A stretch of 39,569 nucleotides of DNA, from NCBI GenBank assembly GCA_018268835.1, contig JAFDVU010000050.1, positions 1 to 39,569 of the forward strand. The letters are read 5' to 3'. This stretch comes from Acidobacteriota bacterium. GTDB taxonomy: Bacteria > Acidobacteriota > Terriglobia > Bryobacterales > Bryobacteraceae. The position numbers and the translations under genes were made by a program. The notes under the pieces are model-generated. The model was given only the letters and a program-made list of their open reading frames with translations, did not search any database and was not told the origin of the DNA. The first letter of the stretch is position 1. Each line of letters opens with the position of its first letter. Shown piece after piece: positions 15,159 through 23,276 of this stretch.

Positions 15159-17213
15159 ATGCTGCAAGCCATGAGGAGAGTGGCAAGCTGTCTGTTTCTG
15201 AGTGCGGCCGCGCTATGCGCGCAGACCGCAGATATTGCGTTTTTCCGCGCGGTGCTCGCGCCCGCCAATGAAGTCCCGGCCGTCAACCTCAACGCCAAAG
15301 GCGTTGCTGACGTGATCGTGCACATGGTGCGCGACAGTTCCGGAAATATCATCGGCGGTTCCGTGGACTTCATCGCGCACGCGACCTTCCCGGCGGATGT
15401 GACCGTGACCGGGATGCACATTCACTCCAGTCCGGCCGGGACGTCCGGTCCCGTGGTCATCACCTCCGGCATCGCGCCCGGGGCTCCGGTTCCCTTCAAA
15501 GCCACCGGCGATTCGATCCGGCTGCAGACGCAGTTCGCCTCCACCGACACCGCCGTCATCACGACCATCAACGGGATGCTGGCCGATCCCAGCCAGTATT
15601 ACCTCAACATTCACACCACCGACTACCCCGCCGGCGCCATTCGCGGCCAGTTGCAGGCGGCCCACGCGAAGTTCCTGATGGGCGCCATGTCCGCGGACAA
15701 CGAGGTGCCTCCGCCCGCCACGGCCGCCACCGGCACCGCGGTCGTGTTCGCGGTGGCTACCTGGGACTCCAGTTACCACATCACTTCGGGCGCCGCCTAT
15801 CTGCAGACCAGCTACGACCTCTCCGAGCAGGGGACGTTTACCGGCTTCCACATCCACACCGGCGCCGCCGGCGCCAACGGACCCGTGGCGCTCAACTCGG
15901 GAATTCCCAGCGGCACCGCCATCGATCCTTCGGGGAAGGGAAGCGTCGGTCCGTTCTATTACGAACTCGACACCACCAACGCCTTACAAATGACAGGCTT
16001 CACCAACCTGTTCACCAACCCCTCGGCGGACTACATCAACATCCACACCAACCTGCATCCGGCGGGCGTGATGCGCGCGCAGATGCGGGCCACCGAAGCC
16101 AACATCTTCAACGTCGTGATGGACTCGGCCAATGAGACCGGCACAGTGAACGACAAGGGGACCGCGCCCTCCCAGTTCGGTATCCTCACCACCCGCAATG
16201 AGGACGGCTCCATCGCCGGAGGCCTGGTGGCCTTCGACGTGAACTACCGGATGCCCAAGGTGGAGACCATCACAGGCCTGCACATTCACGATGCCGGCGC
16301 CGGCGTCAACGGAGCCGTATCGATCGGCATGATCCCGGCCGCGTTCGCCACTTTCACCACCGCGGCGCCCGCCGGCAATATCTTCGGCCACACCGCCGGG
16401 GTATCCAACACCGCGGTCCTCACCGATATCCTCACCAACCCCGAGAACCACTACGTGAACCTGCATACCAGTGTCGATCCCGCCGGGATGATGCGCGCGC
16501 AACTCGCGCCTATCGTGTCCGCGGCGCCGTCGGTCGGGGCCGTGATCGCCGCCGATAACGACAAGAACGCGACCACGGTGGCCCCCGGCGGGCTGGTCTC
16601 GATCTACGGATCCAACCTGGTGAAGGTGACCGCCACGCTCGAAGGCTGGCAGGGCCAGACCATCCCTTCGGCGCTCAACGGAACCAGCGTTACCATCGGC
16701 GGCAAACTCGCGCGGCTTCTCTATGTTTCCGCCGGACAGATCAACGCGCAGGTGCCGGTGGACGTGCCCGCCGGCATGCAACCCGTGGTGGTGACCAGCC
16801 CTGTGGGCATGAGCGCATCGTTTAATGTGAACGTGGCCGCGACAGCGCCGGCGATTTTCTTCTCTCCGGTGGCGGCGGTGCTCAAGAACGCCGATTACTC
16901 GCTCGTGAGCGCTTCCAATCCGGCGCACGCCGGCGATGTGCTGCTGGTCTACTGTACCGGACTGGGCGCGACCTCCGCCGGGCTGGATACCGGCACGCTG
17001 GTGCCGTCATCGGTGACCGCTTCGACCCGGGCCGGCGTCACCGCCTCCATCGGCGGACAGAACGCCGGCGTGATCTACTCGATCGCGTCGCCGGGCTTCG
17101 TCGGGTTGTACCAGGTGGCCGTGACCGTGCCGCAGGGGGTGAACGGCAACGTGCCGGTCGTGCTCACCGCGGGCGGCGTCTCCTCCAACAGCGTCACGAT
17201 CCCGGTCATGTAG
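15159..17213 (+). CDS. Secreted protein with three CHRD domains and a Solibacter-type C-terminal domain
   Basis: This 684-residue exported protein has a signal peptide (about 1-21) followed by three consecutive CHRD (chordin) domains at about 26-166, 172-310 and 316-450. Each has the two hallmark strands: GMHIHS..., GFHIHTGAAGANGPV, GLHIHDAGAGVNGAV, and NIHTTDYPAGAIRGQL, NIHTNLHPAGVMRAQM, NLHTSVDPAGMMRAQL. A C-terminal domain (about 455-684) of the kind modelled as TIGR03437 follows, with GLVSIYGSNL, LLYVSAGQINAQVP and VYCTGLG. CHRD domains are beta-sandwiches of unknown bacterial function. The repeats are diverged, so the triplication is old. ATG 15159 was chosen for GGAG six bases upstream; ATG 15171 is an alternative. 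Confidence 0.9.
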   Translation: MLQAMRRVASCLFLSAAALCAQTADIAFFRAVLAPANEVPAVNLNAKGVADVIVHMVRDSSGNIIGGSVDFIAHATFPADVTVTGMHIHSSPAGTSGPVVITSGIAPGAPVPFKATGDSIRLQTQFASTDTAVITTINGMLADPSQYYLNIHTTDYPAGAIRGQLQAAHAKFLMGAMSADNEVPPPATAATGTAVVFAVATWDSSYHITSGAAYLQTSYDLSEQGTFTGFHIHTGAAGANGPVALNSGIPSGTAIDPSGKGSVGPFYYELDTTNALQMTGFTNLFTNPSADYINIHTNLHPAGVMRAQMRATEANIFNVVMDSANETGTVNDKGTAPSQFGILTTRNEDGSIAGGLVAFDVNYRMPKVETITGLHIHDAGAGVNGAVSIGMIPAAFATFTTAAPAGNIFGHTAGVSNTAVLTDILTNPENHYVNLHTSVDPAGMMRAQLAPIVSAAPSVGAVIAADNDKNATTVAPGGLVSIYGSNLVKVTATLEGWQGQTIPSALNGTSVTIGGKLARLLYVSAGQINAQVPVDVPAGMQPVVVTSPVGMSASFNVNVAATAPAIFFSPVAAVLKNADYSLVSASNPAHAGDVLLVYCTGLGATSAGLDTGTLVPSSVTASTRAGVTASIGGQNAGVIYSIASPGFVGLYQVAVTVPQGVNGNVPVVLTAGGVSSNSVTIPVM

Positions 17214-17277
17214 GATCTTTCGCGGCGTCTACAGGAATCCGTCCGCCGGTCCGATAAGAGTACGGGGAGCTCCTCTG

Positions 17278-20200
17278 TTGGATCGGGTTCGGGTTCTACG
17301 CGAAGTTTTCGAACGCCACCGGCGCGGATGGCTGGCCGGATTGCTCGGGCTAGCCGCCCTCCTGCTGGCTGTGTGTTCGGGAGGCGGCAGCGCCCCTCCC
17401 GCGGTGCTGCGGGCCGGCTACGCCGAATTCCGGCCTTACTCCATGAAAGACGACCAGGGCGGCCCGGCGGGGATGGCGGTGGAGGTGGTGCGCCAGGCGG
17501 CCCAGCGTGCCGGAGTGCGCCTCGAATGGGTCTACGAGCAGAACGCCGAAGAGGCCCTGCGGCAGGGGCGTATCGATCTCTACCCGCTCTTTACCGTCAC
17601 TCCGGAACGGTTGCGCGAATTTCACATGAGCGAGCCGTGGTGGGAGTACTCGCAGTTGCTGGTTTCCTTGCGGCGCGATCCATTGGAATCGCCGGCGGAG
17701 GCGGTGGGCCGCAAAATCGCGGTGCGGGGCATCGCCGGCGTGTCGGCCGTGGGCCATGCCGCCCTGCCCGGCACGTTCCTGATCCCGCTGGCCGGCGCGT
17801 CGGAGATTCTGGCTGCCCTCTGCGTAGGCCAGGTGGATGGCGCGCTGGTAGAGGGCCGGCTGCTCTCCGCCGCCCTGCTGGAAGGGCCCGGCGTGTGTGG
17901 CGGCCGCCCGCTTCAGGCGCGGCCTCTGCCGGGAGCCGTGAATCAGATGGCCACCATCTCGACGCGGGCCGAAGCGCGCGCCGCCGACCGTGTTTACGCG
18001 GCCATCCGCAGGATGGTGGCGGACGGTACGGTCAACGAGATCGCCAACCGCTGGGTGCTGCTGCCGCAGCAACGCTTCCTGCGACAACGCCTGCTGGAAC
18101 GCGACCGCTGGTACTTCGCTTTGCTCTACGCGGCGGCGATCCTGCTGCTCGTCATCAGCCTGTGGCTCTGGCGGGGGGCGCGGGCCTCGCGGCGCGACGC
18201 TGAAAAGGCGTGGCGCGCGGTCCGCGACGCGGAACGGCGCTTTGAAACCTTCATGGCCCACTCGCCGGCGGTGGCGCTGCTCAAAGACGCGCAAGGCCGG
18301 ATCCTGTTCTTCAACCGTGCTTTCGAGGGCTTGCGGCCCGGCCCGCTCGCCGGAAAAACCGATGCCGAGTTGTGGCCCCCCGACGTGGTGGCGCGCATGC
18401 GTGCCCACGATGCCGAGGTCCTGGCCAACGGTCAGCCGCTTCAGTACATGCTTTCCATCCCGAGTGCGGCGGGAGAAGCGCGCGACTGGCTGGTCCTCAA
18501 ATTCCGGGTGAGCGGCGAAGTGGACGCGCCCCTGATCGGGGTCAACGGCATCGACGTCACCGACCAGCAGAGGGCGGCAGCCCTGGTTCGGGAAAGCGAA
18601 GAACGCTACCGCGCGGTCTTCGAGCAGGCGCCCCTGGCGATGCACGAACTCGATGGCGAAGGCATCGTGCGCCGCGTGAACCGGGCCGAGTGCGCGCTGC
18701 TGGGTCTGGATGCCGACCGGATTCTGGGGCGGCACGCCAGCGAGTTCGCCGCGCCGGAAGAGCGCGTGCAATCGCGCGCCTCGGTCGCCGCCAAACTCGC
18801 CGGACGCAAGCCGATGATTCCTTTCGAGCGCGCCTACCAGCGCAGCGACGGGACGCGCCTGATCGTGGAGGTGCACGAATCGCCCATTCTCGGCCCCGGC
18901 GGCGCCGTCCGCGGCATCCGCACCTGCCTGGTGGACCTCAGCGAGCGCTATGACTCGCAACGCCGGCTGGACGAGTTCGCCAGCCAGTTGCAGGAGAAAA
19001 ACGCGGAGCTGGCCGAGGCCCTGCGCGCCGCCGAGGAGGGCACGCGGCTCAAGAGCCAGTTCCTGGCCAACATGAGCCACGAGATCCGTACCCCACTGAA
19101 CGGTGTGCTGGGTATGGCGGAACTGCTGCTGGGTGGCACCCTCACCCAGGAGCAGCGTTCGCTGGCGGGCGCGGTGCGCGAAAGCGGTCTCCACCTGGCA
19201 GGCATCATCAACGACATCCTGGACTTCTCAAAGATCGAGGCTGGGCGCATGGAACTCGAGCACATCGGCTTCGACCTGTGGCAGACGGTGTACTGCGCGG
19301 CGGAAATGATGGCGCCCGCGGCCCACGCCAAGGGTCTGCATCTGGTGTGTCAGGTGGAGCCCGAGACGCCCCACGGCGTGGTGGGCGACGCGGCCCGCCT
19401 GCGCCAGGTCCTGCTCAACCTGACCGGCAACGCGGTCAAGTTCACCGCCGAGGGCGAGATTGCCGTCTCGGTGACCGGCCGCCTCCGCGAAGACGGGCGG
19501 ACGGCGCTGGTCGGCGTCTCCGTGACGGATAGCGGAATCGGCATCCCCGAGGCCGCGATCCACACGCTCTTCACCGCCTTCACCCAGGCCGACAGCACCA
19601 CCACGCGGCGTTTCGGCGGCACCGGACTGGGGCTGGCGATTTCGCGCCGCATCGTCGAACTCATGGGCGGCAAGATGGGCGTCAGCAGCCGTGAGGGCAA
19701 CGGCTCGGTGTTCTGGTTCAACCTGGAAATGGAAGTCGATCCGCAGGCCGCCCAACCGGAGGCGGCGGTGGAGTTGCGCGGGCGGCGCATCCTCATCCTG
19801 GAGGAGCACGAACTCTCGCGCGCGGTGCTGATGAGGTACGCCCAGAACTGGGCCATGCAGGCTTCGCGGGCGTCCGGCGGCCGCGAAGCGCTCCGGCGGC
19901 TGCACGAGGCCGCCGATTCCGGCGCGCCGTTCGATTTTCTTCTGTTGAGCGCGGACATGGAAGCCCTGGGGCTGTGCCGTACCATCGAACGCGACAGCAG
20001 TCTGGACGGGCTGCACACGGTGTTGATGACGCCTTTGGGCATGCCCGCTCCGGTTGGCGCCAAAGCCGCCGTGATTTCTAAACCCGTCAAGCCCTGCGAA
20101 CTGATGGGGTGCCTGGCGAGCTTCCTGCAATCGCGCGACGCGGAACCGCCGGCGCCCGCCGAGCCGGCCAAAGCCGCCGCCGCCGAACCTTCGCCGGCGC

Positions 20201-20613
20201 GCATCCTCATCGCCGAAGACAACCCGGTGAACCAGCGGGTAGCCAGTCTGCAGTTGAGGAGCCTCGGCTACCAGAGCGATGTGGTGGATGACGGCGAAGC
20301 CGCGCTCGAAGCCCTCTCGCGCCGCGAGTACGCCCTCGTCCTCATGGACTGCCAGATGCCGCGGCTGGACGGTATCGCGGCCACCCGCCGGCTCCGTCAA
20401 CGCGAAGGGGACCTCCGGCACACACCGGTGATCGCGCTCACCGCCAATGCCTTCGAAAGCGATCGCGAGGACTGCCTGGCCGCCGGGATGGACGAGTTCT
20501 TGAGCAAGCCGGTGAGCATGGCCTCGCTGGCCTCCGTACTGGAACGCTGGACCGGTTCGCCGCGGCCCCCGGCGTCCGGCGGCGCTCCCGCCTGCGGCAT
20601 CACCCGGCGCTGA
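17278..20613 (+). CDS. Hybrid sensor histidine kinase (solute-binding sensor, 2 PAS, kinase, 2 receiver domains)
   Basis: This 1111-residue inner-membrane kinase has, in order, an N-terminal hydrophobic segment (about 18-33), a periplasmic family-3 solute-binding domain (about 43-265: [34 protein letters not shown]) and a transmembrane helix (about 279-298). These are followed by PAS domains at about 318-432 and 440-556, HisKA with phosphoacceptor His601 ([12 protein letters not shown]), and HATPase (N-box near 714, DSGIGIP 751-757, GTGLGLAIS 781-789). Two receivers end the protein: REC1 (about 835-950) has Ser891 where the phospho-Asp should be, whereas REC2 (about 974-1092) is intact with Asp1024 and Lys1077. 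The TTG start is supported by GGGGAG eight bases upstream. No Hpt domain or separate response regulator is adjacent, so the output partner is unknown. The ligand may be an amino acid or related small molecule. Confidence 0.93.
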   Translation: MDRVRVLREVFERHRRGWLAGLLGLAALLLAVCSGGGSAPPAVLRAGYAEFRPYSMKDDQGGPAGMAVEVVRQAAQRAGVRLEWVYEQNAEEALRQGRIDLYPLFTVTPERLREFHMSEPWWEYSQLLVSLRRDPLESPAEAVGRKIAVRGIAGVSAVGHAALPGTFLIPLAGASEILAALCVGQVDGALVEGRLLSAALLEGPGVCGGRPLQARPLPGAVNQMATISTRAEARAADRVYAAIRRMVADGTVNEIANRWVLLPQQRFLRQRLLERDRWYFALLYAAAILLLVISLWLWRGARASRRDAEKAWRAVRDAERRFETFMAHSPAVALLKDAQGRILFFNRAFEGLRPGPLAGKTDAELWPPDVVARMRAHDAEVLANGQPLQYMLSIPSAAGEARDWLVLKFRVSGEVDAPLIGVNGIDVTDQQRAAALVRESEERYRAVFEQAPLAMHELDGEGIVRRVNRAECALLGLDADRILGRHASEFAAPEERVQSRASVAAKLAGRKPMIPFERAYQRSDGTRLIVEVHESPILGPGGAVRGIRTCLVDLSERYDSQRRLDEFASQLQEKNAELAEALRAAEEGTRLKSQFLANMSHEIRTPLNGVLGMAELLLGGTLTQEQRSLAGAVRESGLHLAGIINDILDFSKIEAGRMELEHIGFDLWQTVYCAAEMMAPAAHAKGLHLVCQVEPETPHGVVGDAARLRQVLLNLTGNAVKFTAEGEIAVSVTGRLREDGRTALVGVSVTDSGIGIPEAAIHTLFTAFTQADSTTTRRFGGTGLGLAISRRIVELMGGKMGVSSREGNGSVFWFNLEMEVDPQAAQPEAAVELRGRRILILEEHELSRAVLMRYAQNWAMQASRASGGREALRRLHEAADSGAPFDFLLLSADMEALGLCRTIERDSSLDGLHTVLMTPLGMPAPVGAKAAVISKPVKPCELMGCLASFLQSRDAEPPAPAEPAKAAAAEPSPARILIAEDNPVNQRVASLQLRSLGYQSDVVDDGEAALEALSRREYALVLMDCQMPRLDGIAATRRLRQREGDLRHTPVIALTANAFESDREDCLAAGMDEFLSKPVSMASLASVLERWTGSPRPPASGGAPACGITRR

Positions 20614-20645
20614 GCGGCACCGTTTGCGCGCGGGCCGGCCGCCTA

Positions 20646-20654
20646 TGCCATACT
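20646..20654 (+). promoter_or_regulatory. Extended -10 element (TGC-CATACT)
   Basis: TG-C-CATACT lies 42 bases before ATG 20697 in the short gap after the kinase gene. It could drive the three following small genes independently of the kinase. Confidence 0.35.
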
Positions 20655-20696
20655 CACTTCCAGGACCCGGTTTCGCGCCGCGGTCCAACGCCTTCC

Positions 20697-21206
20697 ATGA
20701 TCCTTCTGGCCTGCCTGCTGTTAGCGGCGCCGTCCGCGAGCGTCGATCTGCTGGACGAGACCTCCACCATCGCGGCTGGAAAATGGAATTTCTATCCGTC
20801 CATGCACCTCCGTCAACTTCCGGTGCGGATCGACGCCGATTTCGAAGTGCAGCCACCCGGCGGGAAGGTGCAACTGGCTCTGCTCACCCACGGCGACACC
20901 GAGCGCCTGTTCAAAGACGAACCCCACGGCGTGCTGGCCGCGACCGGCTATGAACGCCGGGGCCGGTTCACCTTCCAGGTGCCGCGGGCAGACGATTACG
21001 ACATCGTCGTCGATAACCGCGAAGGCAATCGGGACGTCACCGTCCGTGTGCGCGTCGCGCTCCACTTCGCCGCCGCCGGGCCGGTGGTGGTCACCGCGTC
21101 TCCGGCGCGGCAGTGGACTGTGATCGCGCTCAGCGCCCTGTTCTTCCTCTCGGTCGTCACCTACTCGGCGCGGCGCATCCTGCGCGCGATCGGGCGGCCG
21201 GGGTAA
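20697..21206 (+). CDS. Membrane-anchored GOLD/p24-like beta protein (169 aa), function unknown
   Basis: A short signal peptide (MILLACLLLAAPSASVD) is followed by an exported beta-rich domain (about 18-130), a C-terminal transmembrane helix (about 139-157: VIALSALFFLSVVTYSA) and a short basic cytoplasmic tail (RRILRAIGRPG). The domain contains VQLALLTHGDTERLF, RGRFTFQVPRADDYDIVVDN and VTVRVRVALHF. This strand order recalls the GOLD domain of eukaryotic p24/emp24 cargo receptors, where a '[GF]F.F...G.Y...F.N' strand pair is central; the match is by eye only. No catalytic motif was seen. It lies 83 bases after the kinase gene and 11 bases before the BtpA-type gene, so the three may be co-transcribed. 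Confidence 0.75.
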   Translation: MILLACLLLAAPSASVDLLDETSTIAAGKWNFYPSMHLRQLPVRIDADFEVQPPGGKVQLALLTHGDTERLFKDEPHGVLAATGYERRGRFTFQVPRADDYDIVVDNREGNRDVTVRVRVALHFAAAGPVVVTASPARQWTVIALSALFFLSVVTYSARRILRAIGRPG

Positions 21207-21217
21207 GGCGGCGGACC

Positions 21218-22039
21218 ATGGATCGCGGACAGGCGATGGAGTCGCTGTTCGGCGCGCCGCGCGCGCTCATCGGCGTGGTGCACCTGGCCGCGCTGCCCGG
21301 AACGCCCCACGGCGGCCTCGCGGTCGCCGAAATCGCCGCCCGCGCCGTGGCCGACGCCCGCGCCTACCACGCCGCCGGCTTCGACGCCCTGATCCTGGAG
21401 AACATGCACGACTGCCCCTACCTGAAAGGCTCGGTGGGACCGGAGATCGTCGCCGCGATGACGCTGGCCGGCAGCGAGGTGCGCCGCGCCGTGCCCCTGC
21501 CGCTGGGCGTGCAGGTGCTGGCCGCCGCCAACACCGAGGCCCTCGCGGTGGCGCACGCCATTGGTGCGGGGTTCGTGCGTGTGGAGGGCTTCGTCTTCGC
21601 CCACGTGGCCGACGAAGGCGTGATCGAATCCTCCGCCGGCGCGCTCCTGCGCTACCGCAAGGCCATCGGCGCCGCCGGCGTCCGCGTCTTCGCCGATATC
21701 AAGAAGAAGCACTCCGCCCACGCCATCACAGCCGATGTGGATCTCGCCGAGACCGCGCGCGCCGCCGAATTCTTCGGCGCCGATGCCGTCATCGTCACCG
21801 GCGTAGCCACGGGACGCGAGACCGATCCTGCCGACGTCGCCGCCGCCCGTGCCGCCGCAGGCATCCCGGTGCTGGTGGGCAGCGGCATCACCGCCGCGAA
21901 CCTCGCGCGCTACGATGCGGCCGACGGATTGATCGTGGGGTCGAGCGCCAAGCTGGACGGAGCCTGGAGCAACCCGGTGGACGAAGCCCGCGCCCGCGCC
22001 CTCTCGCGTAACTTTAAAAGCCGCCGTTCGTCTTTATAG
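21218..22039 (+). CDS. BtpA/SgcQ family TIM-barrel protein
   Basis: This 273-residue protein matches the BtpA family throughout: LIGVVHLAALPGTP, FDALILENMHDCPYLKG, PLGVQVLAAANTEALAVAHAIGA-type segment, FVRVEGFVFAHVADEG, VFADIKKKHSAHAIT, ADAVIVTGVATG, PVLVGSGIT and ADGLIVGSSAK. BtpA was first linked to photosystem I stability in cyanobacteria. Homologues elsewhere (for example SgcQ) are predicted phosphosugar or nucleoside-related aldolase-like barrels with no firm reaction. ATG 21218 follows an AAGGCGG stretch. The TGA-to-ATG distance to the upstream gene is only 11 bases. No pathway partner is evident, so the substrate remains unknown. Confidence 0.9.
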   Translation: MDRGQAMESLFGAPRALIGVVHLAALPGTPHGGLAVAEIAARAVADARAYHAAGFDALILENMHDCPYLKGSVGPEIVAAMTLAGSEVRRAVPLPLGVQVLAAANTEALAVAHAIGAGFVRVEGFVFAHVADEGVIESSAGALLRYRKAIGAAGVRVFADIKKKHSAHAITADVDLAETARAAEFFGADAVIVTGVATGRETDPADVAAARAAAGIPVLVGSGITAANLARYDAADGLIVGSSAKLDGAWSNPVDEARARALSRNFKSRRSSL

Positions 22040-22116
22040 TTGAGAACAGACCAACCGGCACGGCCGACGGGCCGGATGCCAAGACAAGAACTGAACCAAC
22101 AGTCGAGGACAAGAAA

Positions 22117-22335
22117 ATGTTGAACCGTGGAATAGTGTCTGTGTGCGCCGTCCTGGCGGCACTGGTGAGCCTCTTTTTCGTCGTGATGACCGGAGTCTGG
22201 ACCGTGCAGGGTCAACTCGATCAGAGCGGCACCGTCTTCATGCTCGGTGGCTGGCTCCTCGCGGCCGCGATTTTCGGCTGGCGCGCCTCTGATCCTGAGT
22301 ACCTGGATCCCATCTCCATCGTCAAGCGGCGCTAA
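22117..22335 (+). CDS. Small two-helix membrane protein (72 aa), function unknown
   Basis: Two hydrophobic helices (about 6-29: VSVCAVLAALVSLFFVVMTG; 40-55: VFMLGGWLLAAAIFGW) are linked by a short polar loop. They are followed by the tail DPEYLDPISIVKRR. The ATG is preceded by GAGGA, a good ribosome binding site. Length, composition and the RBS all support a real gene, but no family can be named. It is 77 bases downstream of the BtpA-type gene and ends within a strong hairpin, so it closes that transcription unit. Confidence 0.65.
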   Translation: MLNRGIVSVCAVLAALVSLFFVVMTGVWTVQGQLDQSGTVFMLGGWLLAAAIFGWRASDPEYLDPISIVKRR

Positions 22336-22345
22336 CTGCGCCGCT
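22325..22345 (+). terminator. Strong hairpin overlapping the stop codon of the small membrane protein
   Basis: AGCGGCGC (22325-22332) and GCGCCGCT (22338-22345) form a perfect 8-bp stem with loop TAACT. The stop codon TAA lies in the loop. There is no T-tract; it may act as an intrinsic terminator of low strength or as an mRNA 3' end stabiliser. Confidence 0.5.
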
Positions 22346-22553
22346 CAGCCGGATCCTTCCGTTTCGATTCCGTCAGCACCCTTCCCATGGCATGCCGCGG
22401 CTCCTCGCCGCTGCGTTCGCGGCGCGGCGACAAGGACATCGGCGTCGTCGAGTATCGGTACGTGCCGCCCGAGGCTTTTACAATCCTTAACCGGTGGCGG
22501 CATAACCCGATGCATCGAAGCGCCGTCCCTTGGATCAGTACACCCGGATGCCT

Positions 22554-23249
22554 ATGTCGAAACTGATTCCGTCTTTGTTCCTGCTGACCGCGGCGTCGCC
22601 GCTCTGGTGCCAGCCCCCCGGGGAGTTCCCCCGTGGCGGGATGATGCGCACCCCCGCCTTCCAGGCGCTCGACGCCGACCGCGATGGAGTCATCTCCGCG
22701 GCGGAACTCGCCAACGCGCCGGCGGCGCTGAAGTCCCTCGACAAGAACGGTGACGGCAAACTCACCGCCGACGAGGTTCGTCCCCAAATGGGCGAGCGCG
22801 GCGGTCGGGAAGGCGGCCGCGGCGGCCGTGAAGGCGGACCCGGTGATTCGCAGCCCCCCAGCGCCGACGACATGGTTCAAACCCTGATGGCCTTCGACAA
22901 AAACGGCGACGGCAAGTTGACCCGCGACGAATTGCCCGAGCGCATGCAGGGCCTCTTCGACCGCGCCGACACCGATAAGGACGGCGTCCTCACCCCCGAG
23001 GAAATCCGCAAGTCGGCGCAGGCGGCGGCAGCCCCGGCTGGCCGCGGCGGGCGCGGCGAAGGGCCCGGCTTCATGCGCATGGATCCGCTTCTGGCGGCGC
23101 TCGATACAGACGCCAACGGCGAAATCTCCGCCGCCGAAATCGCGGCCGCCGCAACCTCGCTGAAGAAGCTCGACAAGAACGGCGACGGCCAACTCACCGA
23201 AGACGAAGTCCGGCCCGGTTTCGGCGGGCGTCGCGGACGCCCCTTCTAG
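22554..23249 (+). CDS. Secreted protein with six EF-hand-like calcium-binding loops
   Basis: A signal peptide (MSKLIPSLFLLTAASPLWC) precedes six DxDxDG-type loops at about residues 40-51, 63-74, 115-126, 139-150, 184-195 and 207-218 (for example DKNGDGKLTADE, DTDKDGVLTPEE). The loops come in three pairs separated by linkers rich in Gly, Arg, Glu and Pro (GERGGREGGRGGREGGPGD; AGRGGRGEG). Each loop keeps acidic residues at positions 1, 3, 5 and 12, except the fifth, which has Asn at position 5. It is presumably a periplasmic or extracellular calcium binder. The start is ATG 22554 or 22548; a longer TTG frame is unlikely. It lies 27 bases upstream of the ApbE-DUF2271 gene in the same direction and may share its operon. 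Confidence 0.85.
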   Translation: MSKLIPSLFLLTAASPLWCQPPGEFPRGGMMRTPAFQALDADRDGVISAAELANAPAALKSLDKNGDGKLTADEVRPQMGERGGREGGRGGREGGPGDSQPPSADDMVQTLMAFDKNGDGKLTRDELPERMQGLFDRADTDKDGVLTPEEIRKSAQAAAAPAGRGGRGEGPGFMRMDPLLAALDTDANGEISAAEIAAAATSLKKLDKNGDGQLTEDEVRPGFGGRRGRPF

Positions 23250-23276
23250 TCGCCAACCCAATCCGGAAACATCCAT

